This document shows positions 8,055 to 17,692 of a stretch of 64,000 nucleotides of DNA, piece by piece. Where the stretch lies: NCBI GenBank assembly GCA_017504305.1, contig JAFVRJ010000016.1:1-64000 (forward strand). The letters are read 5' to 3'. The notes under the pieces were generated by a model. That model was given only the letters and a program-made list of their open reading frames with translations. It was not told the DNA's origin and did no database searches. A program made the position numbers and the translations under genes. Positions within the stretch are counted from its first letter, which is position 1, and every line of letters begins with the position of its first letter. This stretch comes from Clostridia bacterium (GTDB lineage Bacteria; Bacillota; Clostridia; Christensenellales; DTU072).

Positions 8055-9527
8055 TTAAAGCAAGATACACAACACTCCACCCTTGCCTTCGTTAACGATT
8101 CTCGTAACAGTTCTGCGAAGTTTTTTACGCGCGTCTTGTGGCATATTGCCAATTTTTGCATCAAGGTCCTCTTTTACCAAACTCGACAAAGGCTTGCCGA
8201 ACATATTGGTATTCCATATGCTTCCCTTATCATTTTCGAATTCTTGCATTAGATAATTTACAAGATCTTCCGACTGTTGTTCGGAGCCGATTATGGGCTT
8301 AACTTCTGTTTCAACGTCCACGCGCATCATGTGAATCGAAGGTGCGCTTGCTTTCAGCTTTACTCCAAATTGGGTTCCCCTCTTAAGAAGTTCGGGCTCT
8401 TTAAGTTGCATTTCATCCATAGTCGGCAATACTACTCCGTAGCCTGTTTCTTGAACGGCATCGATTGCTTCTTTTAACTTTTGATACTTTTTGTATGCTT
8501 CCGATGCCTTAATTAAATAGCTCATCAAACTATACTCGTCTTCAATACACTCCGAGCAGGTTTCGCTTAATATCTTATAGAATACTCCCTCTTTGGGGCG
8601 GAAGGTTAAATTAATTACCCCCTTGCCGGAATCAACCTCGGCATCAGGATCGCCACTGAAGTATTCATTATCATCAAAGCTCGACGTAAGCTTTAAAAAA
8701 TCTTTAAGCTTTATGATGCCATCCCCTTGTAAAAGCCTATCTTTTAACCAATTAATAAATGGACTACCTTGACCGAGAGCACGCATCCATTTGGGTAGGT
8801 TGACGTCGATCCTCTTAAGCGGGAAATCCATAAGTACTTTGTAAAGTATTTTTTCAAGCAACTCTGCCCCTGCCGTCAATACGTTTAACGCCGTAACGCC
8901 GATACCGTATCTTTCCTCCAAGCTCTCCGCAAGCTTCAAAGTATCGGGACTATCTGGAGTTGCCGTGTTAAGCACAACTGTAAATGGTTTACCAATCGCT
9001 TTAAGCTCCTTGATAACTCTTTCTTCCGCCTCTACGTAACTGCTACGCCCGATTTCGCCAAAGCTTCCGTCCGTTGTAACTACTATCCCTACCGTAGAAT
9101 GTTCGCGCACTACCTTATCTGTACCGATTTCTGCCGCCTTATCAAAGGGAAGGTCTTGCTCCGACCACGGAGTTTTTACCATACGCGGAACGCCATCTTC
9201 ACTACTGCCAAGAGCTCCGTTAACAAGATATCCAACGCAATCTATCATGCGTATACGCGCATCAACGTTATCAACGCTAATCGGTATAGCTTCACTCGGC
9301 ACAAACTTCGGCTCGGTAGTCATAATAGTTCTGCCGTCAGCAGATTGGGGGAGCTCGTCCCTTGCTCTTTCACGAGGGTAGCCTTCCCCTACTTTATCCA
9401 ATACAATGCACTCCATAAATCTGTTGATAAACGTAGATTTACCCGTCCTTACCGGACCAACTACGCCTACGTAAATATCGCCGTCGGTGCGTGACGCGAT
9501 ATCTTTATATATATTGTAATCCGACAT
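8055..9527 (-). CDS. spoIVA: Stage IV sporulation protein A, spore-coat scaffold ATPase
   Basis: 490 aa, close to the 492 aa of B. subtilis SpoIVA. N-terminal Walker A GPVRTGKST (K30) with TRAFAC-type GTPase ancestry, middle domain, and a C-terminal tail GGVLCILL that in the family is needed for assembly on the forespore via SpoVM. It polymerises with ATP hydrolysis to form the coat basement layer. SD GGAGG lies before ATG. A sequence CATATCTT upstream resembles a SigE -10, but no good -35 is seen. Its partner spoVM is also in this window (56180-56263). Confidence 0.97.
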   Translation of the reverse strand: MSDYNIYKDIASRTDGDIYVGVVGPVRTGKSTFINRFMECIVLDKVGEGYPRERARDELPQSADGRTIMTTEPKFVPSEAIPISVDNVDARIRMIDCVGYLVNGALGSSEDGVPRMVKTPWSEQDLPFDKAAEIGTDKVVREHSTVGIVVTTDGSFGEIGRSSYVEAEERVIKELKAIGKPFTVVLNTATPDSPDTLKLAESLEERYGIGVTALNVLTAGAELLEKILYKVLMDFPLKRIDVNLPKWMRALGQGSPFINWLKDRLLQGDGIIKLKDFLKLTSSFDDNEYFSGDPDAEVDSGKGVINLTFRPKEGVFYKILSETCSECIEDEYSLMSYLIKASEAYKKYQKLKEAIDAVQETGYGVVLPTMDEMQLKEPELLKRGTQFGVKLKASAPSIHMMRVDVETEVKPIIGSEQQSEDLVNYLMQEFENDKGSIWNTNMFGKPLSSLVKEDLDAKIGNMPQDARKKLRRTVTRIVNEGKGGVLCILL

Positions 9528-9593
9528 TTTGCCTCCATAGCTTTTTTGTTATAAGATATGCCTTTGATTTTTAGCTTATTACTACGGCGAGCA

Positions 9594-9625
9594 TAAAAAA
9601 ACCACTCGGCATGGTACCGAGTGGC
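9594..9625 (-). terminator. Terminator of the gyrB-to-aminotransferase operon
   Basis: Minus-strand stem CCACTCGG/CCGAGTGG (7-nt loop) followed by TTTTTT, 19 nt after the aminotransferase stop. Confidence 0.9.
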
Positions 9626-9643
9626 TATTAGTATGTTTAGTAA

Positions 9644-10906
9644 TTATTGAGTTATCTTTTCAAGATAAGCAACCTTTGCACAGCAACAGAAGATGCGCAT
9701 TGCCGTAATAAGTTCTTCCATCGGAGGAAGGGTTGGTGCAATACGAACGTTGGAGTCGTTAGGATCATTTTTATAAGGATAGGTTGCGCCTGCGCCTGTA
9801 AATACGACGCCTGCTTCCTTTGCAAGAGCTACAGTACGCTTTGCAGTGCCTTCTGCCAAGAAGCAAGAGATAAAATATCCACCACGGGGCTTATTCCAAG
9901 TAGCTATACCGGTGTTCCAGAATTCCTCCTCCAAAATCTCGAGAACTGCTTCAAATTTGGGGCGTAAGATTGCTGCGTGCTTTTCCATATGAGCATAGAT
10001 GCTTTCAACGCTATTAAAATAGGCTGCATGCATCAATTGGGATACCTTGTCGGGACCTATGGATTGCTTACTCATGTACTTGCGAGCATCGTCCATGTTA
10101 GCTTTTGAGCCTGCCATAAAGGCAACGCCTGCTCCGGAGAAGGTAACTTTAGAGGTAGAGCCAAACATATAAACGATATCTTCGTTACCGCATTTTTTTG
10201 CCTCGGCATAGATATCTAACAGCTCGTCTTGGCCGTATAAACTATGTACCATATATGCGTTATCCCACATAATGCGGAAGTCTTTTGCAGAGGGTTTTAA
10301 AGATGCAAGACGTCTTACTACCTCGTCGGAATAGATAATGCCCATGGGATTGGAGTACTTGGGTACACACCATATGCCCTTAACCGCAGGATCTTTTACA
10401 AGCTCCTCGATCATATCCATGTCGGGACCGTTTTCATCGCAAGGTACGTTAATCATCTCAAAACCAAATAGCTCGGTAATAGCAAAGTGTCTATCGTAAC
10501 CGGGCACGGGACAAAGCCATTTTAATTTTTCTTCCTTATTCCAAGGCTTACCGCCGAGTATGCCGAATTGCATTGCCCTTTGTATGGTATCATACATGAG
10601 GTTTAAGCTTGCGTTGTAAGCAACGATTATTTCATCCTTGCAGAGTCCGCCAAGCAGTTTACCGAATAGCTCTTTAAGCTCCGGTATACCGTCTGCAAGA
10701 CCGTAATTGCGGTAATCTACACCACGGACCAAGTTTGATTTGGAGTTAATGCAATCAAGCATTTCCATCGAAAGGTCTAACTGCTCTTTGCAGGGCTTGC
10801 CACGCGACATATCAAGCTTAAGGTTCATCGCCTTGTATTCTTCATAACGGGCTTGTTCTTTTGCTAAAATAGCGTTTAAACGGGTGTTGTCTAAATTCTT
10901 GTACAT
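9644..10906 (-). CDS. Class I aminotransferase, aspartate aminotransferase subgroup Ic-like
   Basis: 420 aa. The N-terminal DMSRGKPCKEQLDLS is characteristic of the group Ic aspartate aminotransferases described from actinobacteria and Clostridia. PLP-binding lysine lies in GSTSKVTF; the substrate Arg is in NVRIAPT near the C-terminus. Expected to transaminate L-aspartate/2-oxoglutarate. Start ATG at 10906 is preferred since GAGGA lies 7 nt upstream and it clears the der stop by 10 nt; a longer frame to 10930 would overlap der. Last gene of the topoisomerase-der operon. Confidence 0.88.
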   Translation of the reverse strand: MYKNLDNTRLNAILAKEQARYEEYKAMNLKLDMSRGKPCKEQLDLSMEMLDCINSKSNLVRGVDYRNYGLADGIPELKELFGKLLGGLCKDEIIVAYNASLNLMYDTIQRAMQFGILGGKPWNKEEKLKWLCPVPGYDRHFAITELFGFEMINVPCDENGPDMDMIEELVKDPAVKGIWCVPKYSNPMGIIYSDEVVRRLASLKPSAKDFRIMWDNAYMVHSLYGQDELLDIYAEAKKCGNEDIVYMFGSTSKVTFSGAGVAFMAGSKANMDDARKYMSKQSIGPDKVSQLMHAAYFNSVESIYAHMEKHAAILRPKFEAVLEILEEEFWNTGIATWNKPRGGYFISCFLAEGTAKRTVALAKEAGVVFTGAGATYPYKNDPNDSNVRIAPTLPPMEELITAMRIFCCCAKVAYLEKITQ

Positions 10907-10916
10907 AAGTGTTCCT

Positions 10917-12236
10917 CTATTTTTCTTCATCCCTCGAGCGGACTACGATTTTTACGGGAGTACCGCTGAAATCGAAGGCTTTACGAAGTGCGTTTTCAAT
11001 ATATCTTCTGTATGAGAAGTGCATTAGCTTACCATCGTTAACAAATATAACGATGGTGGGTGGGTTGGTGGAAGGTTGGTTTGCATAGAAAATCTTAAGT
11101 CTTTTGCCGTTATGAGTGGGAGGCTCGTTGACGGCAATCGCATCGCCTATTACGTCGTTAAGAACGCCGGTCGGGATGCGTTGAGATGCGTTTTCATAAG
11201 CAGAAAGCGCGGTATCCAATACCGTGTTTACTCTCTTGCCCGTCAACGCCGATATAAATACCGTCTTAAGGTAGTTCATAAACTTAAGATCAGACTTAAG
11301 ATTCTCGGTAAAACGATTAACCGTATGGGTATCCTTTTCGATAAGGTCCCATTTGTTCATAACCAAAACGCTCGGTTTACCGGCATCGTGTACAAGACCG
11401 CATATCCTTATATCTTGCTCGGAAAGCATCTCGGTACTATCAACCACAACGAGTACGATATCCGCCCTGTGTATGGCGCTGATACTACGTATTACGCTAT
11501 AATACTCGATATCTTCTTCAACCTTACTCTTTTTACGTATACCTGCAGTATCGATCAAAATACACTTTCTGCCGTTGTACTCGAAAGGAGTATCGATAGC
11601 ATCACGAGTAGTTCCTGCAATGTTACTTACTATAACCCTTTCAAAACCAAGAAGTCTATTGGTCAAAGATGATTTGCCGGAGTTAGGTTTACCAACAACA
11701 GCAATCTTAATAGCTTCTTCCTCCTCGCCCATATCGGCGCGCTCGTCAAAGTTGGCGACTATAGCATCCAAAAGGTCACCGAGTCCCAAACTTTGCTCTG
11801 CAGAGATTGCATAGGGCTCTCCAAGGTTCAACGCCCAGAAATCGTGTATTACCGAATCGTCTTTGCCGTCAACTTTATTAACGGCAAGCACTACCGGCTT
11901 GTTGGTGCAACGGAGCATTTGAGCTACGTCGTAATCATCCGCCATAATACCGCTTTTGCCATCGACAAATAGAAGTATTACGTCTGCAATATCAAGCGCA
12001 AGCTCCGCTTGGCGACGGATGTGCTTCCACATTTGGTCTTCGCTCTTAAGCTCGATACCACCGGTATCAACAAGCGTAAAAGCGTATCCGCACCACTCTG
12101 CATCTACGTATATGCGATCGCGAGTAACGCCGGGCATATCGTTAACGATACTTACCCTGCGTCCTGCCATTTTGTTAAAGAAAGTCGATTTACCTACGTT
12201 AGGCCTACCAACTATTGCTACTATAGGTTTTGCCAT
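10917..12236 (-). CDS. der: Ribosome-assembly GTPase Der (EngA)
   Basis: 439 aa. Two tandem G domains: GRPNVGKST near residue 10 with NKVD, and GKPNSGKSS near 183 with NKWD, then the C-terminal KH-like domain. This double-GTPase layout is unique to Der, which is needed for 50S subunit maturation. GGAG sits before ATG and only 3 nt separate it from the topoisomerase A stop, so the two are coupled. Confidence 0.96.
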   Translation of the reverse strand: MAKPIVAIVGRPNVGKSTFFNKMAGRRVSIVNDMPGVTRDRIYVDAEWCGYAFTLVDTGGIELKSEDQMWKHIRRQAELALDIADVILLFVDGKSGIMADDYDVAQMLRCTNKPVVLAVNKVDGKDDSVIHDFWALNLGEPYAISAEQSLGLGDLLDAIVANFDERADMGEEEEAIKIAVVGKPNSGKSSLTNRLLGFERVIVSNIAGTTRDAIDTPFEYNGRKCILIDTAGIRKKSKVEEDIEYYSVIRSISAIHRADIVLVVVDSTEMLSEQDIRICGLVHDAGKPSVLVMNKWDLIEKDTHTVNRFTENLKSDLKFMNYLKTVFISALTGKRVNTVLDTALSAYENASQRIPTGVLNDVIGDAIAVNEPPTHNGKRLKIFYANQPSTNPPTIVIFVNDGKLMHFSYRRYIENALRKAFDFSGTPVKIVVRSRDEEK

Positions 12237-12239
12237 ATT

Positions 12240-14735
12240 CTACTCCATTTCCTCTACGTGTTTAACAACTCTTTGTACCTTTACACCGCGTAAAATAGGT
12301 TTGCCCTTGGTATCTTTACGCTCGATACGGATTTCTTCGCTATCAACCGCGTGGAGTTCGTTTTCATTATCGATAAACGCTAAATAATAAGGCTTAAGAA
12401 CTTGGGCTGCAAAGCTTACCTTAATAGGCTCGCCGTAAATATCGATAATACGCAATCCTTTACGGTTGCGACGCATGGGGCTAAACTCCGATGCTATTAC
12501 CTTTTTACCCGTTCCTTTATCAGTTATAACGATTATTTCGCCAAGAGGCATATAAGCTTCTTTGCCGTCCGCATCAAATCCAAGCTCTACTTCCGCTTGT
12601 CCTGCATATACGACGTATGCATCTTTATTGAGGTTGACACCGATTACACCGCCTGCGATCCTGCCTTGTTGCGGATAATCATCTACTTCAGAGTTGACGC
12701 ATTGTCCATCGGAGGTAACGAAAATTATTGTTGCGTTTTCCTTAACAACTTCAACGCCGATTACCTCGTCGTCATCCTTTAATGAAATAACTTGGTAGCC
12801 TTCCTTGTTGACAAAGTAGGCTCTATAAGCGGTCTTCTTAACCATACCGTTCTTGGTATAGATATAAACTTCTTCGTTATCAAGTGCTTCGGGATTTGCC
12901 GAAAGTACCGCTACCGCCCTTTCCTCTTTTACTGCAAAGCTCGGGAAAAGGTCTATAAGCTTATCGCCTTTATCCGTCCAACGTTTTTCTTGGACTTTAT
13001 TAACGTCAAGCTTATAGCAATTACCAAGGTTACTAAACAACAATACCGTATGGTCCGGTTTAACCTCTTGTAATGCCGTTGTTAAGCCTTGAATACCACT
13101 GCTTTCAACGTCACGATTTGCACTAATGTAGTTACGGCTGGAAAGCACTTTTACACCACCGTCTTCGCCTAACGTTACGATGCAACGCTTGTTGGTGCGC
13201 TTGGTGGGATCAAAGGGCTTAACCTCCACTTCTTCAACGCTATTGATTATGGTGGTTAAACGTTTGGTCTTATATTTATCGCGAATCTCTTGAAGCTCGC
13301 GTTTAACAACTTTATATTGCTCCTTAACGGAACCGACAACTTTAGTAAGCTCTGCTATAGTCTTGTTAAGTTCAGATAGTTCGCTTTCGAACTTATGCAC
13401 GTCAAGCTTGTTGATGTTACCAAGTTGCAAGCTCAAAATCGCTTCCGCTTGAGCTTCGCTCAACTCAAAGCGAGCGCGGAGTTTGGTCTTTGCTTCCGCT
13501 CTGGTGGCGGCGCCACGGATTATTGCAATAACTTCGTCGATGTTAGGCATAATAAGTACGTAGCCTTCCAATACCTCGGCACGTTTTTTAGCAACGCCTA
13601 AATCGTGTTGACTGCGCTTGTAAATTATGCCCTTTTGGTAATCAAGATAGTACTTGAGCATGGGAATAAGCCCAAGTAATCTCGGTTTACCATCGGCAAC
13701 TGCAACCATGTTTACCGCAAAGTTGCATTGTAGATCGGTGTGCTTATAAATAAGGTCAAGCATCTTAACGGCATCTTCGCCCTTCTTGAGCTTAACAACG
13801 ATACGCATACCGTTACGGTCAGACTCGTCCATAACGTCGATAATGTTGCCGTAGGTGTCTTTATCCTTTTCGCGTAGCGCGTATATGCGCGAAACTATTT
13901 TTTCAATAGGATTGATGCCCCAAGGTGCTTCGGTAATAACTATATTTTGACGGTCGCCGTCGTTTTCGATTTCCGCTTTACCGCGAAGCACCAACTTACC
14001 TTGACCGGTTGCGTAAACGTTATATAAATCTTCGCCACCTACCAAGAAACCACCTGCGGGGAAATCCGGTCCTTTTATGATTGTAAGAAGATCTCTTAAT
14101 GAAATCTTGGGCTCGTCTATAAGGGCGATACAGCCGTCGATAACCTCGGTAAGGTTATGGGGAGGAATATTCATCGAAAAACCGATTGCAATACCGCTTG
14201 CGCCGTTTACGAGAAGGTTAGGAAATCTTCCCGGCAAAACGTCCGGCTCGTCTAAAGTATCGTCGAAGTTCTTATTCCAAGTAACGGTATTCTTATCGAT
14301 ATCACGTAAAAGTTCAGTCGCAAGAGCTTCGAGCCTTACCTCGGTATAACGCATCGCAGCAGGACCATCGCCGTAAACGGTACCAAAGTTACCTTGTCCG
14401 TCTACAAGAGGCATGCGCATGTTGAAATCTTGCGCCATCCTAACCATCGCTCCGTATATCGAAGAGTCGCCGTGGGGGTGATACTTACCCATACAATCAC
14501 CAACGATACGAGCGCTCTTTTTATACTCGCCGTTAGGCTTCATGTTTAGATTATGCATCGTATAGAGTATACGACGTTGGACGGGCTTTAAACCATCCTC
14601 TACTCTCGGTAACGCACGATCTAAAATAACGTGCTCGGAGTATATCATCATGGATTCCGGCATAACCGTTTCGATAGGTCTTTCGAGAACGTTGCCACCA
14701 TCTAAATTTAACGAAATTTGTGCGCCTTTTGCCAT
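12240..14735 (-). CDS. Type IIA topoisomerase subunit A (gyrase A or ParC)
   Basis: 831 aa. The breakage-reunion domain is intact: [16 protein letters not shown] (quinolone-determining Ser91) and [10 protein letters not shown] with catalytic Tyr130. The C-terminal beta-pinwheel blades are present from about residue 520. However the GyrA-box (QRRGGRG type), which gyrase needs for wrapping DNA, is not evident; the corresponding blade reads [11 protein letters not shown]. That points to topoisomerase IV-like activity or a divergent gyrase. Follows the subunit B gene by 5 nt. I leave the symbol open. Confidence 0.93.
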   Translation of the reverse strand: MAKGAQISLNLDGGNVLERPIETVMPESMMIYSEHVILDRALPRVEDGLKPVQRRILYTMHNLNMKPNGEYKKSARIVGDCMGKYHPHGDSSIYGAMVRMAQDFNMRMPLVDGQGNFGTVYGDGPAAMRYTEVRLEALATELLRDIDKNTVTWNKNFDDTLDEPDVLPGRFPNLLVNGASGIAIGFSMNIPPHNLTEVIDGCIALIDEPKISLRDLLTIIKGPDFPAGGFLVGGEDLYNVYATGQGKLVLRGKAEIENDGDRQNIVITEAPWGINPIEKIVSRIYALREKDKDTYGNIIDVMDESDRNGMRIVVKLKKGEDAVKMLDLIYKHTDLQCNFAVNMVAVADGKPRLLGLIPMLKYYLDYQKGIIYKRSQHDLGVAKKRAEVLEGYVLIMPNIDEVIAIIRGAATRAEAKTKLRARFELSEAQAEAILSLQLGNINKLDVHKFESELSELNKTIAELTKVVGSVKEQYKVVKRELQEIRDKYKTKRLTTIINSVEEVEVKPFDPTKRTNKRCIVTLGEDGGVKVLSSRNYISANRDVESSGIQGLTTALQEVKPDHTVLLFSNLGNCYKLDVNKVQEKRWTDKGDKLIDLFPSFAVKEERAVAVLSANPEALDNEEVYIYTKNGMVKKTAYRAYFVNKEGYQVISLKDDDEVIGVEVVKENATIIFVTSDGQCVNSEVDDYPQQGRIAGGVIGVNLNKDAYVVYAGQAEVELGFDADGKEAYMPLGEIIVITDKGTGKKVIASEFSPMRRNRKGLRIIDIYGEPIKVSFAAQVLKPYYLAFIDNENELHAVDSEEIRIERKDTKGKPILRGVKVQRVVKHVEEME

Positions 14736-14740
14736 CCTCT

Positions 14741-16756
14741 TTAACCTCCGAATTTTGTCTTAAACGAGTCTTCTTTATTGAAATTTGCGTTCTCGTTTAT
14801 ATACGTTTGACGAATCTCGGCATCAGATCCCATCCATAGCGATACCATTGCGTTTGCGTTCTTAACGTCGTCAATGGTAACTCTGGTAAGGGTACGCGTC
14901 TTGGGATTAAGAGTGGTATCCCAAAGTTGATCGAAGTTCATTTCGCCGAGACCTTTGTAGCGTTGTAAGCTATATTGGCCCTTAACCTCTTTCAAGATAT
15001 TTTCGAGCTCTGCATCGTTATAAGCATAACGTAAAAGCCCCGTCTTCTTTTGCTCAACCTTATATAGCGGAGGCATGCCGAGATATACGTGACCTTCATC
15101 GATCAAGGGACGCATATGCATATAGAAGAAAGTTAAAAGTAAACATCTGATATGCTCGCCGTCGTGGTCGGCATCCGCTAAAATAATGATCTTGTCATAC
15201 TTTAGGTTCTTGATATTGAAGCTATTATCGAAGTCGGTGCCCAAAGCGTAAATGATAGTGCGGATTTCCTCGTTTTGCAATAACGCGGTACGAGTACACT
15301 TTTCGGTATTAAGGGGTTTACCACGAAGCGGTAGTACCGCTTGGAAGGTACGATTACGGCCCTTTTTAGCAGATCCGCCTGCCGAATCACCCTCTACTAT
15401 AAAGATCTCGTTAATAGCTGCGTTACGACCTGAACACGAGGACAATTTGCCGGTAAGCATTTGTCCTGTCATGGAGTTCTTGGAGCGAATAGCTTCCTTA
15501 AACTTCTTCTCCTCCGTACGCATCTTGCTTGTGCTGACACCGATTTTGAAAATCATGGTGCCGATATCTTTATTCTTCTTCTCCGCAAAGTACAACGAAA
15601 GTTGCTCGTAAACCATGCTGTCTACCCAACCCTTAACTTCGGGGTTACCGAGCTTGGTTTTGGTTTGACCTTCGAATTGCATGTTCTGCATCCTTACGCT
15701 AATGACAGCAGTCATGCCGTCACGATAATCGTCACCGGACGGCGGAACATCCTTTGCTTTTAAAAGATTATTACGCTTAACGAACTCGTTAACCGCCTTG
15801 GTAAAGCCCAGTTTAAAGCCCGTTTCGTGCGTGCCACCCTCGTGTGTGGGAATATTGTTAACGTAAGAAATAATTTCGTCTTCCGGCTTATCGGTATATT
15901 GTATTGCGACTTGTACTTGGAACTTTTGCGCCGTATCCTTTGCTTCTACGTAAATAACCTTTTCCGAACGACGGGTGCGATCCTCGTTTAAGTTCTTAAC
16001 AAAGTCAATAATACCGCCTTTATAGAAGTAGGTTTCGGTTACGGGTAGGCCGTCCTCCTCACTAATAACATTGTTATCAGTAAAAAGAAAAGTTACGCCC
16101 TTGGTAAGATAAGCAAGCTCTTTAAGACGCTTCGAGATAGTATCGTGATTAAATTCAACCGTCTCGAAAACGGTAGCATCCGGCTTAAAGGTGGTCTTGG
16201 TACCACGCTTCTTGGTAGTGCCGATTTGAGCAAGATCACCTTGCGGAATTCCGCTCTTAACTTTACGGCCGGTAACAACCTTTTCGTAACGTTGGAAATA
16301 AACCTTTTTATCGCGACAAACTTCAACTTCTAACCAATCGGAAAGTGCGTTAACAACCGATGCGCCTACACCATGCAAACCGCCACTAAACTCGTACTCT
16401 TTATTATCGAATTTACCACCTGCGTGAAGTTGGGTAAAGATAAGTTCTACACCTGATTTTTTGTACTTTGGGTGTTTGTCGACCGGCATACCTCTGCCGT
16501 TATCTTCAACGGAAATGGATCCGTCCGCATTGAGTGTAACGTGGATGGTATCGGCATAGCCGTTAAGAGCTTCGTCGACAGAGTTGTCTACTATTTCCCA
16601 AAGAAGGTGGTGGAGTCCGTTTACACCCGTAGTGCCGATGTACATACCGGGGCGCAGTCTAACGGCTTCGAGCCCTTCGAGTACAACGATATCCGAAGCA
16701 TCGTATTTTTTTACGGCTGCTTTGGACTTTAGATTTTCGGTCTTGTTATTCTCCAT
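14741..16756 (-). CDS. Type IIA topoisomerase subunit B (gyrase B or ParE)
   Basis: 671 aa. GHKL ATPase: [10 protein letters not shown] (catalytic Glu and Mg-binding Asn), [38 protein letters not shown] and [11 protein letters not shown]-terminal end [11 protein letters not shown]. It supplies the ATP-driven gate for the subunit A encoded 5 nt downstream. SD GGAGG before ATG. First gene of the operon subunit B-subunit A-der-aminotransferase. GyrB versus ParE is not decidable by eye. Confidence 0.94.
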   Translation of the reverse strand: MENNKTENLKSKAAVKKYDASDIVVLEGLEAVRLRPGMYIGTTGVNGLHHLLWEIVDNSVDEALNGYADTIHVTLNADGSISVEDNGRGMPVDKHPKYKKSGVELIFTQLHAGGKFDNKEYEFSGGLHGVGASVVNALSDWLEVEVCRDKKVYFQRYEKVVTGRKVKSGIPQGDLAQIGTTKKRGTKTTFKPDATVFETVEFNHDTISKRLKELAYLTKGVTFLFTDNNVISEEDGLPVTETYFYKGGIIDFVKNLNEDRTRRSEKVIYVEAKDTAQKFQVQVAIQYTDKPEDEIISYVNNIPTHEGGTHETGFKLGFTKAVNEFVKRNNLLKAKDVPPSGDDYRDGMTAVISVRMQNMQFEGQTKTKLGNPEVKGWVDSMVYEQLSLYFAEKKNKDIGTMIFKIGVSTSKMRTEEKKFKEAIRSKNSMTGQMLTGKLSSCSGRNAAINEIFIVEGDSAGGSAKKGRNRTFQAVLPLRGKPLNTEKCTRTALLQNEEIRTIIYALGTDFDNSFNIKNLKYDKIIILADADHDGEHIRCLLLTFFYMHMRPLIDEGHVYLGMPPLYKVEQKKTGLLRYAYNDAELENILKEVKGQYSLQRYKGLGEMNFDQLWDTTLNPKTRTLTRVTIDDVKNANAMVSLWMGSDAEIRQTYINENANFNKEDSFKTKFGG

Positions 16757-16796
16757 AATTCCTCCGAAGTTAAAATTGCGCTAAAATACACAATAT

Positions 16797-16825
16797 ATAG
16801 TATCATATACTAACATTTTAGTCAA
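16797..16825 (-). promoter_or_regulatory. Promoter of the topoisomerase operon
   Basis: Minus strand TTGACT (16825-16820), 17-nt spacer, TACTAT (16802-16797), about 40 nt upstream of the start codon. Confidence 0.6.
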
Positions 16826-16829
16826 TATT

Positions 16830-16857
16830 TTGACCTTTAAATTTTATATAATAAAAT
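16830..16857 (+). promoter_or_regulatory. Possible promoter of the YtxC-like gene
   Basis: TTGACC (16830-16835), 16-nt spacer, TAAAAT (16852-16857), divergent from and almost touching the topoisomerase promoter. Confidence 0.4.
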
Positions 16858-16897
16858 AAGGCGTACAGGTGATACAACGCGCCGTAATTATAATAAT

Positions 16898-17644
16898 TTG
16901 GAAAGGCTTTACAGCATTAAACGCCGATTAAATCATATAATAAGTTGTATGGAGAAGATTGGGTTGCTTTTGCAAAAAAACGAGGTGCAAGAGCGTAAGT
17001 ATATTATTGAAAAATTAACTGCTTGGGGCGTTAAGGACATAGCGGAAAAAAGATATTTGAAGCACGTTTATCTCGACGTATCTTGCGATGCAAAGACAAT
17101 CGAACGAATACAACGTGCTATTGCAGATTTAATTACCACATTTTATAAGTTTAGGGTACTTATTAGCTCGATTAAGGATATTAAATGCAATATTTATGAG
17201 TACTATTCACTTATTGGGGCGCTTCTTTCTACCGACCTTGAAAAAGAAAAAAACCATATTATTAACGCCATAAGAAATCTTAAAATAATAGCACCATATT
17301 CAATATTACAATTGCGCCTCGATCACCTTATGGACAACTGGTTGAGCTTATCCAGTCTTGCATCAGCCCTGATACCATCAAAGCCTAAACCGCAAGAAAT
17401 ATTTGAACTGATATCGTACTTTTTAGCAGACGGCGATATTACCCCTCGTCTTACTATTACCGATACAGAGCCGTTGAACATATCAATAAACGGTGAGATC
17501 ATCCCGCCCGTTCCCTTGACGGATGACGCTGACGTCAACCTGCTTTTAACCGCTATACGCGAACATCCCAGCCATATAGTAATAAAAAATCAGGACCGCT
17601 TGTCCGATCCACTACTAAAGGCTTTTAGGTCGTTGGGACAATAA
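16898..17644 (+). CDS. YtxC-like putative sporulation protein
   Basis: 248 aa, no signal or membrane segment. The C-terminal 80 residues follow the YtxC family pattern: QEIFELISYFLADGD, an Asp-rich DDADVNLLLTAI and the IxIxN-type strand HIVIKNQDRLSD. YtxC is a sporulation-linked protein of unknown biochemical role. The N-terminal 150 residues are helical and low in similarity. The start is uncertain: TTG at 16898 follows two stops and has no SD; the next ATG at 16949 also lacks one. Similarity judged by eye, so alternative assignments remain possible. Confidence 0.55.
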   Translation: MERLYSIKRRLNHIISCMEKIGLLLQKNEVQERKYIIEKLTAWGVKDIAEKRYLKHVYLDVSCDAKTIERIQRAIADLITTFYKFRVLISSIKDIKCNIYEYYSLIGALLSTDLEKEKNHIINAIRNLKIIAPYSILQLRLDHLMDNWLSLSSLASALIPSKPKPQEIFELISYFLADGDITPRLTITDTEPLNISINGEIIPPVPLTDDADVNLLLTAIREHPSHIVIKNQDRLSDPLLKAFRSLGQ

Positions 17645-17645
17645 A

Positions 17646-17676
17646 AAAAGCCAAAACCGAAATGGTTTTGGCTTTT
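17646..17676. terminator. Bidirectional terminator between YtxC-like gene and alpha-galactosidase
   Basis: 13-bp perfect stem AAAAGCCAAAACC/GGTTTTGGCTTTT with a 5-nt loop, T-rich on both strands. Confidence 0.9.
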
Positions 17677-17692
17677 AATTATGCATTATAAA

